A stretch of 64,000 nt of DNA. Source: Bin87 sp965220105 (GTDB taxonomy: Bacteria; Chloroflexota; Dehalococcoidia; Lucifugimonadales; UBA3495). The stretch lies in contig OZ244811.1 of assembly GCA_965220105.1 (NCBI GenBank), forward strand, positions 2,356,001 to 2,420,000, read 5' to 3'. This document shows, piece by piece, positions 55,282-64,000 of the stretch; the first letter of the stretch is position 1; the number at the start of each line of letters is the position of its first letter. The notes beneath the pieces were generated by a model that was not told where the DNA came from, did no database searches, and saw only the letters and a program-made list of their open reading frames with translations. A program made the translations under genes and the position numbers.

Positions 55282-56410
55282 CTATGCCACGTCGGTCTCC
55301 ATGATCCCTGAATCTGCGTCCATCATCGCCTCCTCGAAGTCCACCGCCGCCTGCTTCTGCCAACCGGGCAGGCTATGGGCGTAGATGTTGGACGTGATGC
55401 TGACGTTGGCGTGGCCAAGGCGCTTGCTCGACACCACGACGTTTGTCCCTTGCTGGAGGGCGACCGAAGCGTGGAAATGGCGCAGGCTGCGGATGGTGAG
55501 GTTGGGTTCTCCGACCCGACGGCTCAGCGCCGGCACGGCGCGTTTTAACTTCATCGGGTTGAGCCAGCGGCCCAGATCGTCACAGAACACCAGGTCTTTG
55601 TCCTGGTAAGAAGGACCCAGTTCTTCGCGTACCCGGAGTTGATCTGCCCGATGCCGGCGCAGGACCTCTACGGTTTGCGGTCCCAGGTCGATCTTCCGCT
55701 CCCCGGCGGCGGTCTTGGGCGACGATATCGTGGAGGCCAGCCAAACGCCGGCCCAAGGACGCCCGAACCACCAGGTCGCCGTAGTCTAGGTCGACGGCGC
55801 TCCACGTCAATGCCAGCGCCTCGCCCCGGCGCATCCCCGTGTAGGCCAGTAGGTAGATGCAGGCGTATAGCGGATGCTGCTCGGCCTCGGCGATCCGCAG
55901 TATCTCGGCGACTGTTTCGATGGGCGGAGCCTCCGCGTCATGCTTGCGGAAGGTGGGCGCCGACACCAGCGACACCGGATTGCGTCCGACCAGCTCCAAC
56001 CGCATCGCCCGTCTGAAAACCCCGGACAGCACGTTGTGGACCATCCCCACGGTTTGGGGGGCCAACCCGTCGGCCAACAGCTGCGTCTCCAGCGACTGCG
56101 CTTGGAGTGGCGTGATCTTGCCCAGTTGCACATTCCCCAGGTTGGGCTTCAGGTATCGCCGTATGATGCCCTCATAAGGCTCCCGGGTAGCCTGACTGCG
56201 GTTGGGGATGATGTGGTCGGCAATCCACCAGTCCAGCCAATCCTTCAACAGGATACGTTCCGGCGGCACCACGCCCCTGTCGAGTTCGACCAGCATTTCC
56301 CGTAACCGCCGTTGCGCTTGGGCCTTGGCGCATCGCACGGTGACCCACTTGCGCTGCGGTTTGCCCGGGCAGCGCGCCCAAGCCCGAATCCACCGAAGGG
56401 ATGTAGCCAT
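55282..56410 (-). pseudogene. Tyrosine recombinase/phage integrase, one frameshift
   Basis: ATG 56410 starts MATSLRWIRAWARCPGKPQR. The N-terminal SAM-like DNA-binding domain is LKDWLDWWIADHIIPNRSQA. The catalytic domain has the first Arg in AYTGMRRGEALALTW. The frame is lost near 55735 and resumes as ASTISSPKTAAGERKIDLGP, VFCDDLGRWLNPMKLKRAVP, then the Arg-His-...-His-Tyr part (IRSLRHFHASVALQQGTN, KRLGHANVSITSNIYAH). All catalytic residues are present on the two frames. No other phage or ICE genes are nearby. Confidence 0.88.
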
Positions 56411-56415
56411 GTCGG

Positions 56416-57979
56416 TCAGGCGAGGGATGAGGGGCAAGGGAAAGAGACGTGAGGGCTTGATCCCAATAGATTTGGCTGAGTGCGGGGTGCGGTAGCCGCG
56501 CAAAGGGGATGATGGCGGCCCGCCGTGGCGATGCTGGGCGGAATTGTCAGGGTAGCGTGCAGCAAGAGACGCTCGGGGACCAGCCTGGCGCGAGTTGGGG
56601 GGCGTTGGGTCAGTTGCAGACCGGCAGTCCAGGCTGGGAGTGGAATTGCTCGCAGCCGTGCCAGGGCGCCACTGAACTGGTTTTTCCAGGGCCAACGCTG
56701 TGGCAGATGCAAAGTGAGGCGGCGCGCCGAGCGGGTGAGCCGTCCGGCGATAGAGAAGAACCGCCGCCGCAGGGTCTTGGTGGTCACCACCGGCTCGCCC
56801 AGACCGATGCGCGCCGTCCAGCGAGCCAGGTTGTGGGCGAGCGCCTGCACCGCCAGCCAGGCGCCGTTGGCGGGGAAGCGCCCCGAAGGGAGATGGTTCA
56901 GTCCCACGCCGTACTTGAGGTCGCGGATGGCGTTCTCGATCTCGGCGTGGCGGCGATGGTCGGCCTCCAGTGCCAGGGTGTCCCCCTCCCGGTCGGTGAT
57001 GCAGCCGTGATAGCTGTAGGTGGCAAAGCGGGCCAGTTGGGAACCGGGCGTGGGCTGCACCCGACGGACGATGAGCCGCACCGGCGCGGCATCGGGCTCA
57101 GTCCGGAAGGGGGTGCTGGAAGGGGATGTAGCTAGTCTCCGCCACAGCGGCGGCGCCGTCCATCCAGTAGGGTATCGGCGTCCAGGCATCTTCGGGTATG
57201 GCCTCGATAAGATCGCGCAGGCTTTGGCGCTGGCGGACGGTGATGGAGTAGCGGACCTCCATCTCACGGCAGACCGCGACCAGGGCGTGGGTATAGCAGC
57301 CGCGGTCAGCCCGCACCGTGAGTTGTCCCCTGGCTCCGCTGTAGCGCACCCGTCCCACCGTCTCGCGCAGGAAGTGGGCGGCGCCCCGAGCGGTGTTGGC
57401 CCGGCCCTCGCGCAGCCGGGCCATCAGCACGTCGCCGGTACCGGCCACAGTAGTCCAGGCCCGGGCCAGCAGCGGGTGATAGCCCCGCTGGCCGGTGTAG
57501 CTGGGTGGCGCGCGCACTCCTTGGCCAGACCGTAGGTCTCGCAGATGGTGGAGTCCAGGTCGATGGTCAGGGGTGCGTCGCCCGGTCCCGCTCCAGCAGC
57601 CCAAGCCTTGGCCAGTAACTCGCGGCCCACCCGGTCCAGTTGGCGGACGTGGCCCCACCGGAAGCTGCGCAGGAACGTCCCCAGGGTGGATGGCGCCTTG
57701 ACCACGCAACCGAGAGCGCCAGCCGTCCCGCCGGTGCGCAACATGTCGGCGTCGTCAATGCAGTCGCCCCCAGCCAGCGCAGACGCTACCAGGGTCAGCA
57801 TCTTGTCGCCCGTGTTTGCCCGGCCCCGGCGCAGCTCCGAGGTCAACGTGACTGTCGACGAATTCACGCAGACCCAAGTGCTGGGCGAGGGTGACCGGAA
57901 GAAGCAGCCCAGCATTGGCCACCAAGCGGTGGTCGGCGAAGGCGATTTGAATGCGATCGGGGTGCTCCAGTGGTAGCAT
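56416..57979 (-). pseudogene. IS1380 transposase in at least four frames
   Basis: The N-terminal piece reads PDRIQIAFADHRLVANAGLL and LAQHLGLREFVDSHVDLG. The next frame has GRANTGDKMLTLVASALAGG, APSTLGTFLRSFRWGHVRQL and APLTIDLDSTICETYG (catalytic Asp). Then GRANTARGAAHFLRETVGRV and QLTVRADRGCYTHALVAVCR. The C-terminal piece is ADHRRHAEIENAIRDLKYGV and SGRFPANGAWLAVQALAHNL. The final stop lies beyond the IS border, so the original stop was lost. The breaks are single-base shifts rather than tandem duplications. Confidence 0.85.
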
Positions 57980-57987
57980 CTATTGGG
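56462..57987 (-). mobile_element. IS1380-family element, degraded
   Basis: The ends CCCAATAGAT at 56462-56471 and the complement ATCTATTGGG at 57978-57987 are matched. The transposase inside is in several frames. It lies next to the integrase start. Confidence 0.8.
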
Positions 57988-58110
57988 TGCTCCTAGTCTC
58001 GGGTCGGTTTTGTCTTTCCAAAACCATTATCCCAGATGCACAGGAGCACTTTCTTACCCCTTCAGCACGCCGCGACACTCATCTTTTCGGTGGATTGGGG
58101 TTTAGGAAAC

Positions 58111-58130
58111 GGGCCGCCAACCGGCGGCCC
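58111..58130. terminator. GC-rich hairpin downstream of an LLM gene
   Basis: GGGCCGCC-AACC-GGCGGCCC is an 8-bp perfect stem with a 4-base loop, 30 bp past the end of the minus-strand LLM gene. The following T-content on that strand is low, so termination strength is uncertain. Confidence 0.5.
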
Positions 58131-58159
58131 GCCCTAATTCCCTCCAATCAAACTCCCCC

Positions 58160-59275
58160 CTATTTGAAGTGGGGAATGACGTCTTCGGAGAGGCACTTCA
58201 AGGTGTCCATGACTACCTCGCGGGGGACGGATGATGTCCAGTTGCACTCGAACATAATCTCGTCGGTAGTGAAGGCCTCCCTGAACATGTGAATCTTCTC
58301 GACCACCTCTGCCGGCGTGCCGAACAGGTTGACTTCCTCGGTGGCATCGGGGCCGGCGCTGCCGGCGTCCGTGCTGCCGATACCGACGCGGCCCGCGTAA
58401 TAGATGCGGGCGAGGTCCATCAGGTTATTGACGCGGCGGTCGGCTTTATCCTGGGTGTCGGCCACGAGGGTGGGCACCCGGACGACGGTGGAAGGCTCTC
58501 CTTCATGCCCGGCCTTCATCCACGCCTTGCGGTAGTCCTGAACGTCCTCGCGGAGGACGGCGGAGCCCCGCAGGTTGTGGGGGGAACTGCCGGCGCCGAT
58601 GGCAATGCGGTACCCCTGCTCGCCCATGGGCACGAAGCTCTCCTGGCTGTCCACGGGAAGCAGCATGGGCATGGGCTTCTGCACAGGCTTGGGGATGCTC
58701 ATGTAGTTCTCGTAGAAGGCGGGGTAGTTGAAGTACTTGCCCTCGAAACCGGAGAAGCTGTCCTCGTTCCAGAGCTGCTTGAGAAGCTCGAGGTACTCGA
58801 AAAAGTACTCCCGGCGCTCGGCTGAGCCGCGAGTGCGGGCCCCTGCGCCGTAGATGAAGCGTCCCTCGCTGATCTGGTCAACGATGGCAACCTGTTCCGC
58901 GACCTGGAAGGGGTCCTCGGGCTGGAGGTTGTCGAAGGCGTACCTTTCGTGGGGCAACGCCCGCAGGGATACGGTCTCACCGGGCAAGCGCAGGGTCGGG
59001 CGGTGGATGGAGGTGCCAATCCTTATGTTCTTGGTGTGGTTGGCGATGACTGAGGACAGCATGAGGGACTGGGGGTCCATGCTGCCCTGGGTGGAGAAGT
59101 GACCGCCGCCGAACCAGACGTAGTCCCAGCCCGCATCCTCGATGTGCTCAATCTCCCGGAAGTTATGCTTGTAGGCCTCGGCTTCCAGGAGCCTACCGCT
59201 CTGATAGTCGGGGTCCCAGGGGACCTTGCCGCCTTCGTAAACGGCGTTCCAAGTGGTAAACAATCCAAAGTCCAT
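58160..59275 (-). CDS. LLM-class flavin-dependent oxidoreductase
   Basis: The 371-aa luciferase-like TIM barrel begins MDFGLFTTWNAVYEGGKVPW. EDAGWDYVWFGGGHFSTQGS, TKNIRIGTSIHRPTLRLPGE and FQVAEQVAIVDQISEGRFIY-GAG are family blocks. ATG 59275 is preceded by AGGAGGGGG. It is a second paralogue of the LLM gene at 48600 but not closely similar. The gene lies alone between the broken IS1380 and IS66-derived repeats. Confidence 0.92.
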   Translation of the reverse strand: MDFGLFTTWNAVYEGGKVPWDPDYQSGRLLEAEAYKHNFREIEHIEDAGWDYVWFGGGHFSTQGSMDPQSLMLSSVIANHTKNIRIGTSIHRPTLRLPGETVSLRALPHERYAFDNLQPEDPFQVAEQVAIVDQISEGRFIYGAGARTRGSAERREYFFEYLELLKQLWNEDSFSGFEGKYFNYPAFYENYMSIPKPVQKPMPMLLPVDSQESFVPMGEQGYRIAIGAGSSPHNLRGSAVLREDVQDYRKAWMKAGHEGEPSTVVRVPTLVADTQDKADRRVNNLMDLARIYYAGRVGIGSTDAGSAGPDATEEVNLFGTPAEVVEKIHMFREAFTTDEIMFECNWTSSVPREVVMDTLKCLSEDVIPHFK

Positions 59276-59652
59276 GCTCGCCCCCTCCTGTAAAAGTACG
59301 GACGTACGATTCTATGTTACTGCCGATGATATTCCCGCGGGCTGGCAGAGTCAACGTTGAGTTTCGCCCATCAGGGCGATAGAAAGGAAGCAGCCTCTAT
59401 TGTTTTCTGCTCATCCTCAGCTAGCCGCAGGGCCCCCTCACCATAGGCCGATGGTTCGAAAGGTTCACCGTGACCGGGTGAATGAGGAGCCTGCGACGGC
59501 CCCGAGCGGCCCACGCAGGGTCTTTCAGTTGTCTCCGCAAACTTCAGCTGTCATTCCGACCGAAGGGAGGAATCCAGGGGTCTTGCCGAAGGGAGAGTCA
59601 CCCGCCAGGCATTTTCAGATTCCTCGCTCCGTGTCAATGACCTCGACAAAAC
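59276..59652. other. Intergenic region with one dispersed repeat
   Basis: GTCATTCCGACCGAAGGGAG followed by GAATCCAGG at 59551-59579 is a short repeat of a widespread type. Nothing else is recognised. The plus-strand reading frame starting at 59400 has no supporting features. Confidence 0.5.
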
Positions 59653-59980
59653 GTAACAGTTCAGAGTAGAGGGGAAACGAGCAGTTGACGGCAGGCGGCG
59701 AGCGGATTTAGACCTTGGGCGCGCCAGGCGCCGAAGTCTGAGCGGGCCGCCCGGCTTCGCCTGGCCTTCCAGTTCGGCAATCCGCCGCTGCAACCGCTCA
59801 ATCACCGCCTGTAACTCGGCGATGATGGCAATGAGAACATCGCGGTCGACGGTGGTCAGGTCAACTGTGGTCAGGTCACCTTCAGTATCCATGCCCTGTA
59901 TACGACATAACCACCGCCACTCGTGCCAGCGTCCGTAAACCCAAATTCGCCCAATTCAACCCTCAAGTCTGAACTGTTAC
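59653..59980 (-). mobile_element. Internally deleted IS66-like element
   Basis: The ends GTAACAGTTCAGA at 59653 and the complement TCTGAACTGTTAC-type end at 59980 bound a 328-bp unit. From ATG 59892 on the minus strand a frame reads MDTEGDLTTVDLTTVDRDVL and IAELQAVIERLQRRIAELEG, which resembles an IS66 transposase N-terminus. It then loses similarity. A 15-bp in-frame duplication (59852-59880) doubles LTTVD. Confidence 0.6.
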
Positions 59981-60110
59981 TCTCCCACGTAACAGTTCAG
60001 ACTTGAGGGGTTCTCCGGCCTTTCCGACTGGTTGTGGACGGGTGGCGAAGCACAGAATCTGTTTTGCGAACCGATCTCGTCCTCTCAAACGTGAACTGTT
60101 ACGTGGGCGA
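59981..60110. mobile_element. 130-bp MITE-like unit with GTAACAGTTC ends
   Basis: The left end TCTCCCACGTAACAGTTCAG and the right end, complement TCGCCCACGTAACAGTTCAC, form near-perfect inverted repeats. The left arm also forms a large palindrome with the end of the preceding unit (59960-60008). There is no coding capacity. Confidence 0.6.
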
Positions 60111-60194
60111 TTGTCGCGTTGACAGCACTATCTACGAGGATTACACTCGCCTCGGCTGAACTGCGGGTAATCCAACGTCCCTTATGGCCCGATA

Positions 60195-61226
60195 ATGCTT
60201 TCCACCGACGTTTCTGATGCCATCGAATTGATGTTCGAGACCGGGTGGACCGATGGCCTGCCGGTCGTGCCGCCGTCCGAACCCTTGGTCCGCCGGTTCG
60301 TGGAGAGCACCGGCCGCGGGGGCGACGAACTCATCGCGGAGCTGCCGCCCTTGGGCGGACGGGCCACCGTCGAGCGGATCGCGGTCAACGCCGCCATGGC
60401 GGGCTGTCTGCCGGAGCACATGCCGGTGGTCATCACCGCCCTTGAAGCGATGATGGACGAGCGGTTCAACCTGCGGGGCGTGATGTGCTCCACCGGCATC
60501 CACACTCCGCTGTTGATCGTCAACGGCCCCATCGTCAAGGAGCTGGACATCAACGGCGGCTACAACTGCTTCGGCTCCGGTTGGCGGGCCAATGCCACCA
60601 TCGGCCGCGCGGTCAAGCTGGTCCTGCTCAACCTGGGCGGCGCCATACCTGGCGAGACCAACAAGGCCACCTTCGGCCACCCCGGCGCCTACACCTACTG
60701 CGTTGCCGAGGACGAGGACGCCAACCCCTGGGAGCCGATGCACGTCGAGCTCGGCTTCGCCCCGACCGACAGCACGGTGTCGGTGTTCCCGGCGGAGGCG
60801 CCCCACAACATCATGTACCACGCCTCCCACTCGCGGAACTTCCTGACCGTTCTTGCCGACACCATGTGCACCTTGGGCAACGTCCAGATGTACGTCATGG
60901 GTGACACCTTCGTGGTCATTGGCCCCGAGCACGCCAAGTTCCTCCACCGCGACGGCTGGAACAAACGGGACATCCGCCAGTTCCTCTTCGAGCACGCCCG
61001 CAAGCCGGTACGGAAACTCCGCCAGGGCGGCCCGCCCCAAGGCGACTCCCGCCGCGGCCATTTCTGGCCCAGGTACATCGACGCCGACGACGACGACCAG
61101 ATGGTGCCGGTGGTCCGCGCCCCGGACCGCATCAACATTTTCGTCGCCGGTGGCGCCGGCGGCCCCCACTCGGCCTACCTGCCCGGCTGGGGCTCTCGCC
61201 GGGTCACGCGAAAGATCCCAGGTTGA
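60195..61226 (+). CDS. Unrecognised protein upstream of the UGSC selenoprotein
   Basis: The 343-aa protein begins MLSTDVSDAIELMFETGWTD. Glycine-rich stretches look cofactor-like (GRAVKLVLLNLGGAIPGETN, NKATFGHPGAYTYCVAED). HASHSRNFLTVLADTMCTLG and VVIGPEHAKFLHRDGWNKRD are other conserved-looking blocks. I know no functional assignment. It is 36 bp upstream of the UGSC gene on the same strand, so the two are probably cotranscribed and act together. No clear ribosome site precedes ATG 60195. It contains three Cys, none in a CxxC. Confidence 0.7.
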   Translation: MLSTDVSDAIELMFETGWTDGLPVVPPSEPLVRRFVESTGRGGDELIAELPPLGGRATVERIAVNAAMAGCLPEHMPVVITALEAMMDERFNLRGVMCSTGIHTPLLIVNGPIVKELDINGGYNCFGSGWRANATIGRAVKLVLLNLGGAIPGETNKATFGHPGAYTYCVAEDEDANPWEPMHVELGFAPTDSTVSVFPAEAPHNIMYHASHSRNFLTVLADTMCTLGNVQMYVMGDTFVVIGPEHAKFLHRDGWNKRDIRQFLFEHARKPVRKLRQGGPPQGDSRRGHFWPRYIDADDDDQMVPVVRAPDRINIFVAGGAGGPHSAYLPGWGSRRVTRKIPG

Positions 61227-61262
61227 TAGAAGATCCGGGATTGGAGAATTGTAGAGGGAACG

Positions 61263-61820
61263 ATGACTGTCACGAACTACCAAGACCGGATGCGGGAACT
61301 GGGTTTGGCCCTGCCCATCGACCCGGAGGCGGCGTCCCGCTGGGGGGCCGCGCCCCGGTTGGATACGCTGTACGACAAGGTCGGTGGCCTTTTGGGCAAC
61401 CGCAAGGCCAATGCCGAGCTCTTGTTGCAGAGCATAGGCGAGCGGCTGGCCAGGGACCTGGAACTGGGCGACATCGTCGCCGTGGACAAGTACGTCTATT
61501 CCCGGCCGGCCGCCGATGCGATCATAAGCGAGCTCTCCGAGCGGTGCGACTTCGTGGTCACCGCGATTGCCGATTGAGGCTCCTGCACCGCGTGCAGTAT
61601 GCACGACGCAATGACCCTGGAGAACCTCGGCATCCCCACGGTGGTGATCTGCACCGACCCGTTCCTGGACTCGGCCTTCCGCCACGCCCGCACCTTTGGC
61701 CGCCGCGACTTCCACCCGCTGGGCATTCCCCATCCCTTGGGCAGTCTGACGGCCGACCAGGTCTCGGTCCGCGCCGGGGAGTTGGAACAGGCGGTTATCG
61801 ATACGCTGACAACCTACTAG
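61263..61820 (+). CDS. UGSC-family selenoprotein (in-frame TGA = Sec)
   Basis: ATG 61263 runs 104 codons (MTVTNYQDRMRELGLALPID ... DFVVTAIAD) to TGA at 61575-61577. It then continues in the same frame as GSCTACSMHDAMTLENLGIP and TVVICTDPFLDSAFRHARTF to TAG at 61818-61820. Read as Sec105 the protein is 185 aa with Sec-Gly-Ser-Cys at 105-108, the motif after which the UGSC (seleno)protein family is named. A hairpin starting about 14 nt after the TGA fits a bacterial SECIS. The function is unknown; the Sec/Cys pair suggests redox chemistry. SelA, SelB, SelC and SelD are not in this window. Confidence 0.87.
61578..61612 (+). promoter_or_regulatory. Candidate bacterial SECIS element
   Basis: Just after the TGA codon the RNA can form CGTGCA-GTA-TGCACG (61591-61605), a perfect stem with a G at the loop start, 20 nt from the UGA. 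An alternative stem, CTGCAC-CGC-GTGCAG, lies at 61583-61597. Either places a loop in the distance range of bacterial SECIS elements, which recruit SelB. Confidence 0.65.
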
Positions 61821-61822
61821 TA

Positions 61823-63049
<1,227 letters not shown>

Positions 63050-63106
63050 TAGAGCGACCAACAACCTACTCCCGGGGTCACCGGGCGCGATCGAGGAGGC
63101 GACGAC

Positions 63107-64000
63107 ATGATCACCGTCGGCAATAGCAAGTACACCTACGAGCAGGTCGAGAATTGGGAGAAGCTGCCCGAGGGATGGGAGTTGGGACAGACGGCCATCG
63201 TCACCGACTCCGAGGACCGGGTGTATCTCTTCAACCGCGGCGAACACCCGCTGATCGTCCTTGACCGGGACGGCAACTATCTCGCCTCTTGGGGTGAGGG
63301 CGTTCTCACCGACGCCCACGGCATGTTCATCGACGACGACCAGAACCTCTACCTGCCGGTCAAGAACAGCCACGTGGTCCTCAAGTACGACCCCATGGGC
63401 AACCTGCTGATGACCATGGGCGAGTGGGACAAGCCCTCAGACACCGGCTGGTCGGGGAACTACAGCGACCCGGCCGTCAGGGCGGCCGGGCCATTCAACC
63501 GCCCCAGCGACATCGCCATTTCCCCGGACGGTCTCCTGTACATCTCCGACGGCTACGGCAACGCCCGGGTGCATCGGTTCACCCCCGACGGCGAGCTGGT
63601 GGACTCCTGGGGCGCGCCGGGGAAGACCGGTCCCGGCGAATTCCATGTCCCCCACGGGGTCTGGGTGCACACGGACGGGCGGGTGTTTGTGGCCGACCGC
63701 GAGAACAACCGCATCCAGATCTTCGACTCCGAAGGCAGCTACCTGGAGCAGTGGCTGAACCTGGCTCGACCCTGCGACATCTACATCGACGACGACGAGG
63801 CGGTGTACGTGCCGGAGCTGGACGGTTTCATGACCATTCTGGACATCGAGGGCGACATCCTGGCCCGCTGGGGCAGTCCCGCGGACGCCGGGTGGGGCAA
63901 GGGCGCCCACGCCGTCTGGGTCGACTCCCACGGCGACATCTACGTGAACCAGAACCTCGAAGGCGAGCGGCTGATCAAATACCGCCACGTCGAAGGCTAG
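63107..64000 (+). CDS. NHL-repeat six-bladed beta-propeller protein
   Basis: The 297-aa protein has repeated blades of the pattern D-x-D-G-x-x-Y-x-x-D and R-V-H-R-F-T-P-D-G (for example SPDGLLYISDGYGNARVHRF, HTDGRVFVADRENNRIQIFD and DSHGDIYVNQNLEGERLIKY). It resembles the peptidyl-hydroxyglycine lyase-like NHL proteins. No signal peptide is seen. ATG 63107 follows GAGGAGG by 8 nt. Before the IS630 insertion it lay about 60 bp after the UGSC gene and was probably part of that operon. Stop TAG 63998-64000 ends at the window edge. Confidence 0.88.
   Translation: MITVGNSKYTYEQVENWEKLPEGWELGQTAIVTDSEDRVYLFNRGEHPLIVLDRDGNYLASWGEGVLTDAHGMFIDDDQNLYLPVKNSHVVLKYDPMGNLLMTMGEWDKPSDTGWSGNYSDPAVRAAGPFNRPSDIAISPDGLLYISDGYGNARVHRFTPDGELVDSWGAPGKTGPGEFHVPHGVWVHTDGRVFVADRENNRIQIFDSEGSYLEQWLNLARPCDIYIDDDEAVYVPELDGFMTILDIEGDILARWGSPADAGWGKGAHAVWVDSHGDIYVNQNLEGERLIKYRHVEG

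Overview
This is a GC-rich bacterial chromosome segment, most likely from a Chloroflexota lineage (Dehalococcoidia, SAR202-like). The assignment is inferred from gene content: several luciferase-like (LLM) flavin oxidoreductases, Rieske proteins, a form II CoxL-like molybdenum hydroxylase, a UGSC-family selenoprotein, an NHL-repeat protein, and many dispersed short palindromic repeats. No rRNA, tRNA or CRISPR array was recognised.

Layout. 1-999 is the end of a transposable element. 1138-3445 holds a sirtuin and an MscS channel. About 3.9-22.9 kb is a nearly continuous pile-up of insertion sequences (IS1182, IS701-like, IS256, two IS630, IS1202/ISNCY, IS21, further IS701-like copies, three IS5, IS110 and a 144-bp MITE). 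Many are directly abutting or nested, and only small host-gene fragments survive between them. 23.2-27.7 kb is argG between two inverted copies of the same defective IS. 27.7-38.0 kb is housekeeping-type sequence: a cyclase-family hydrolase, TenA-like and CoxG-like proteins, CvpA, HNH nuclease, Smr, holB, lysA, and three paralogous membrane genes sharing an OB-fold-like N-terminal domain. 38.1-42.4 kb is a small XRE regulator and a coxSLM-type molybdenum hydroxylase operon. 43.1-45.9 kb is a small accessory block with a DGQHR (DndB-like) protein, and a coupled pair made of an unrecognised protein and a PIN ribonuclease. 45.9-54.9 kb has surE, a Rieske oxygenase, an LLM oxidoreductase, two alpha/beta hydrolases, a transsulfuration enzyme and a Rieske fusion protein. 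55.3-58.0 kb holds a broken integrase and a broken IS1380. 58.1-64.0 kb has another LLM oxidoreductase, IS66-derived fragments, and a cluster of an unrecognised protein, a UGA-containing UGSC selenoprotein and an NHL beta-propeller protein. An IS630 is inserted between the last two.

Two observations stand out. First, the UGSC gene reads through an in-frame TGA at 61575-61577 into the diagnostic U-G-S-C motif, with a hairpin in SECIS position. Second, transposase genes here are repeatedly disrupted by short perfect tandem duplications of 13-17 bp (one expanded to seven copies of a 14-mer). Host genes next to them are mostly intact. Only the IS256, IS110 and last IS630 transposases look functional.

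The catabolic genes (LLM monooxygenases, Rieske proteins, CoxSLM-type hydroxylase, hydrolases) fit oxidative attack on recalcitrant organic compounds. That metabolic reading is inference from families, not from substrate-specific residues.
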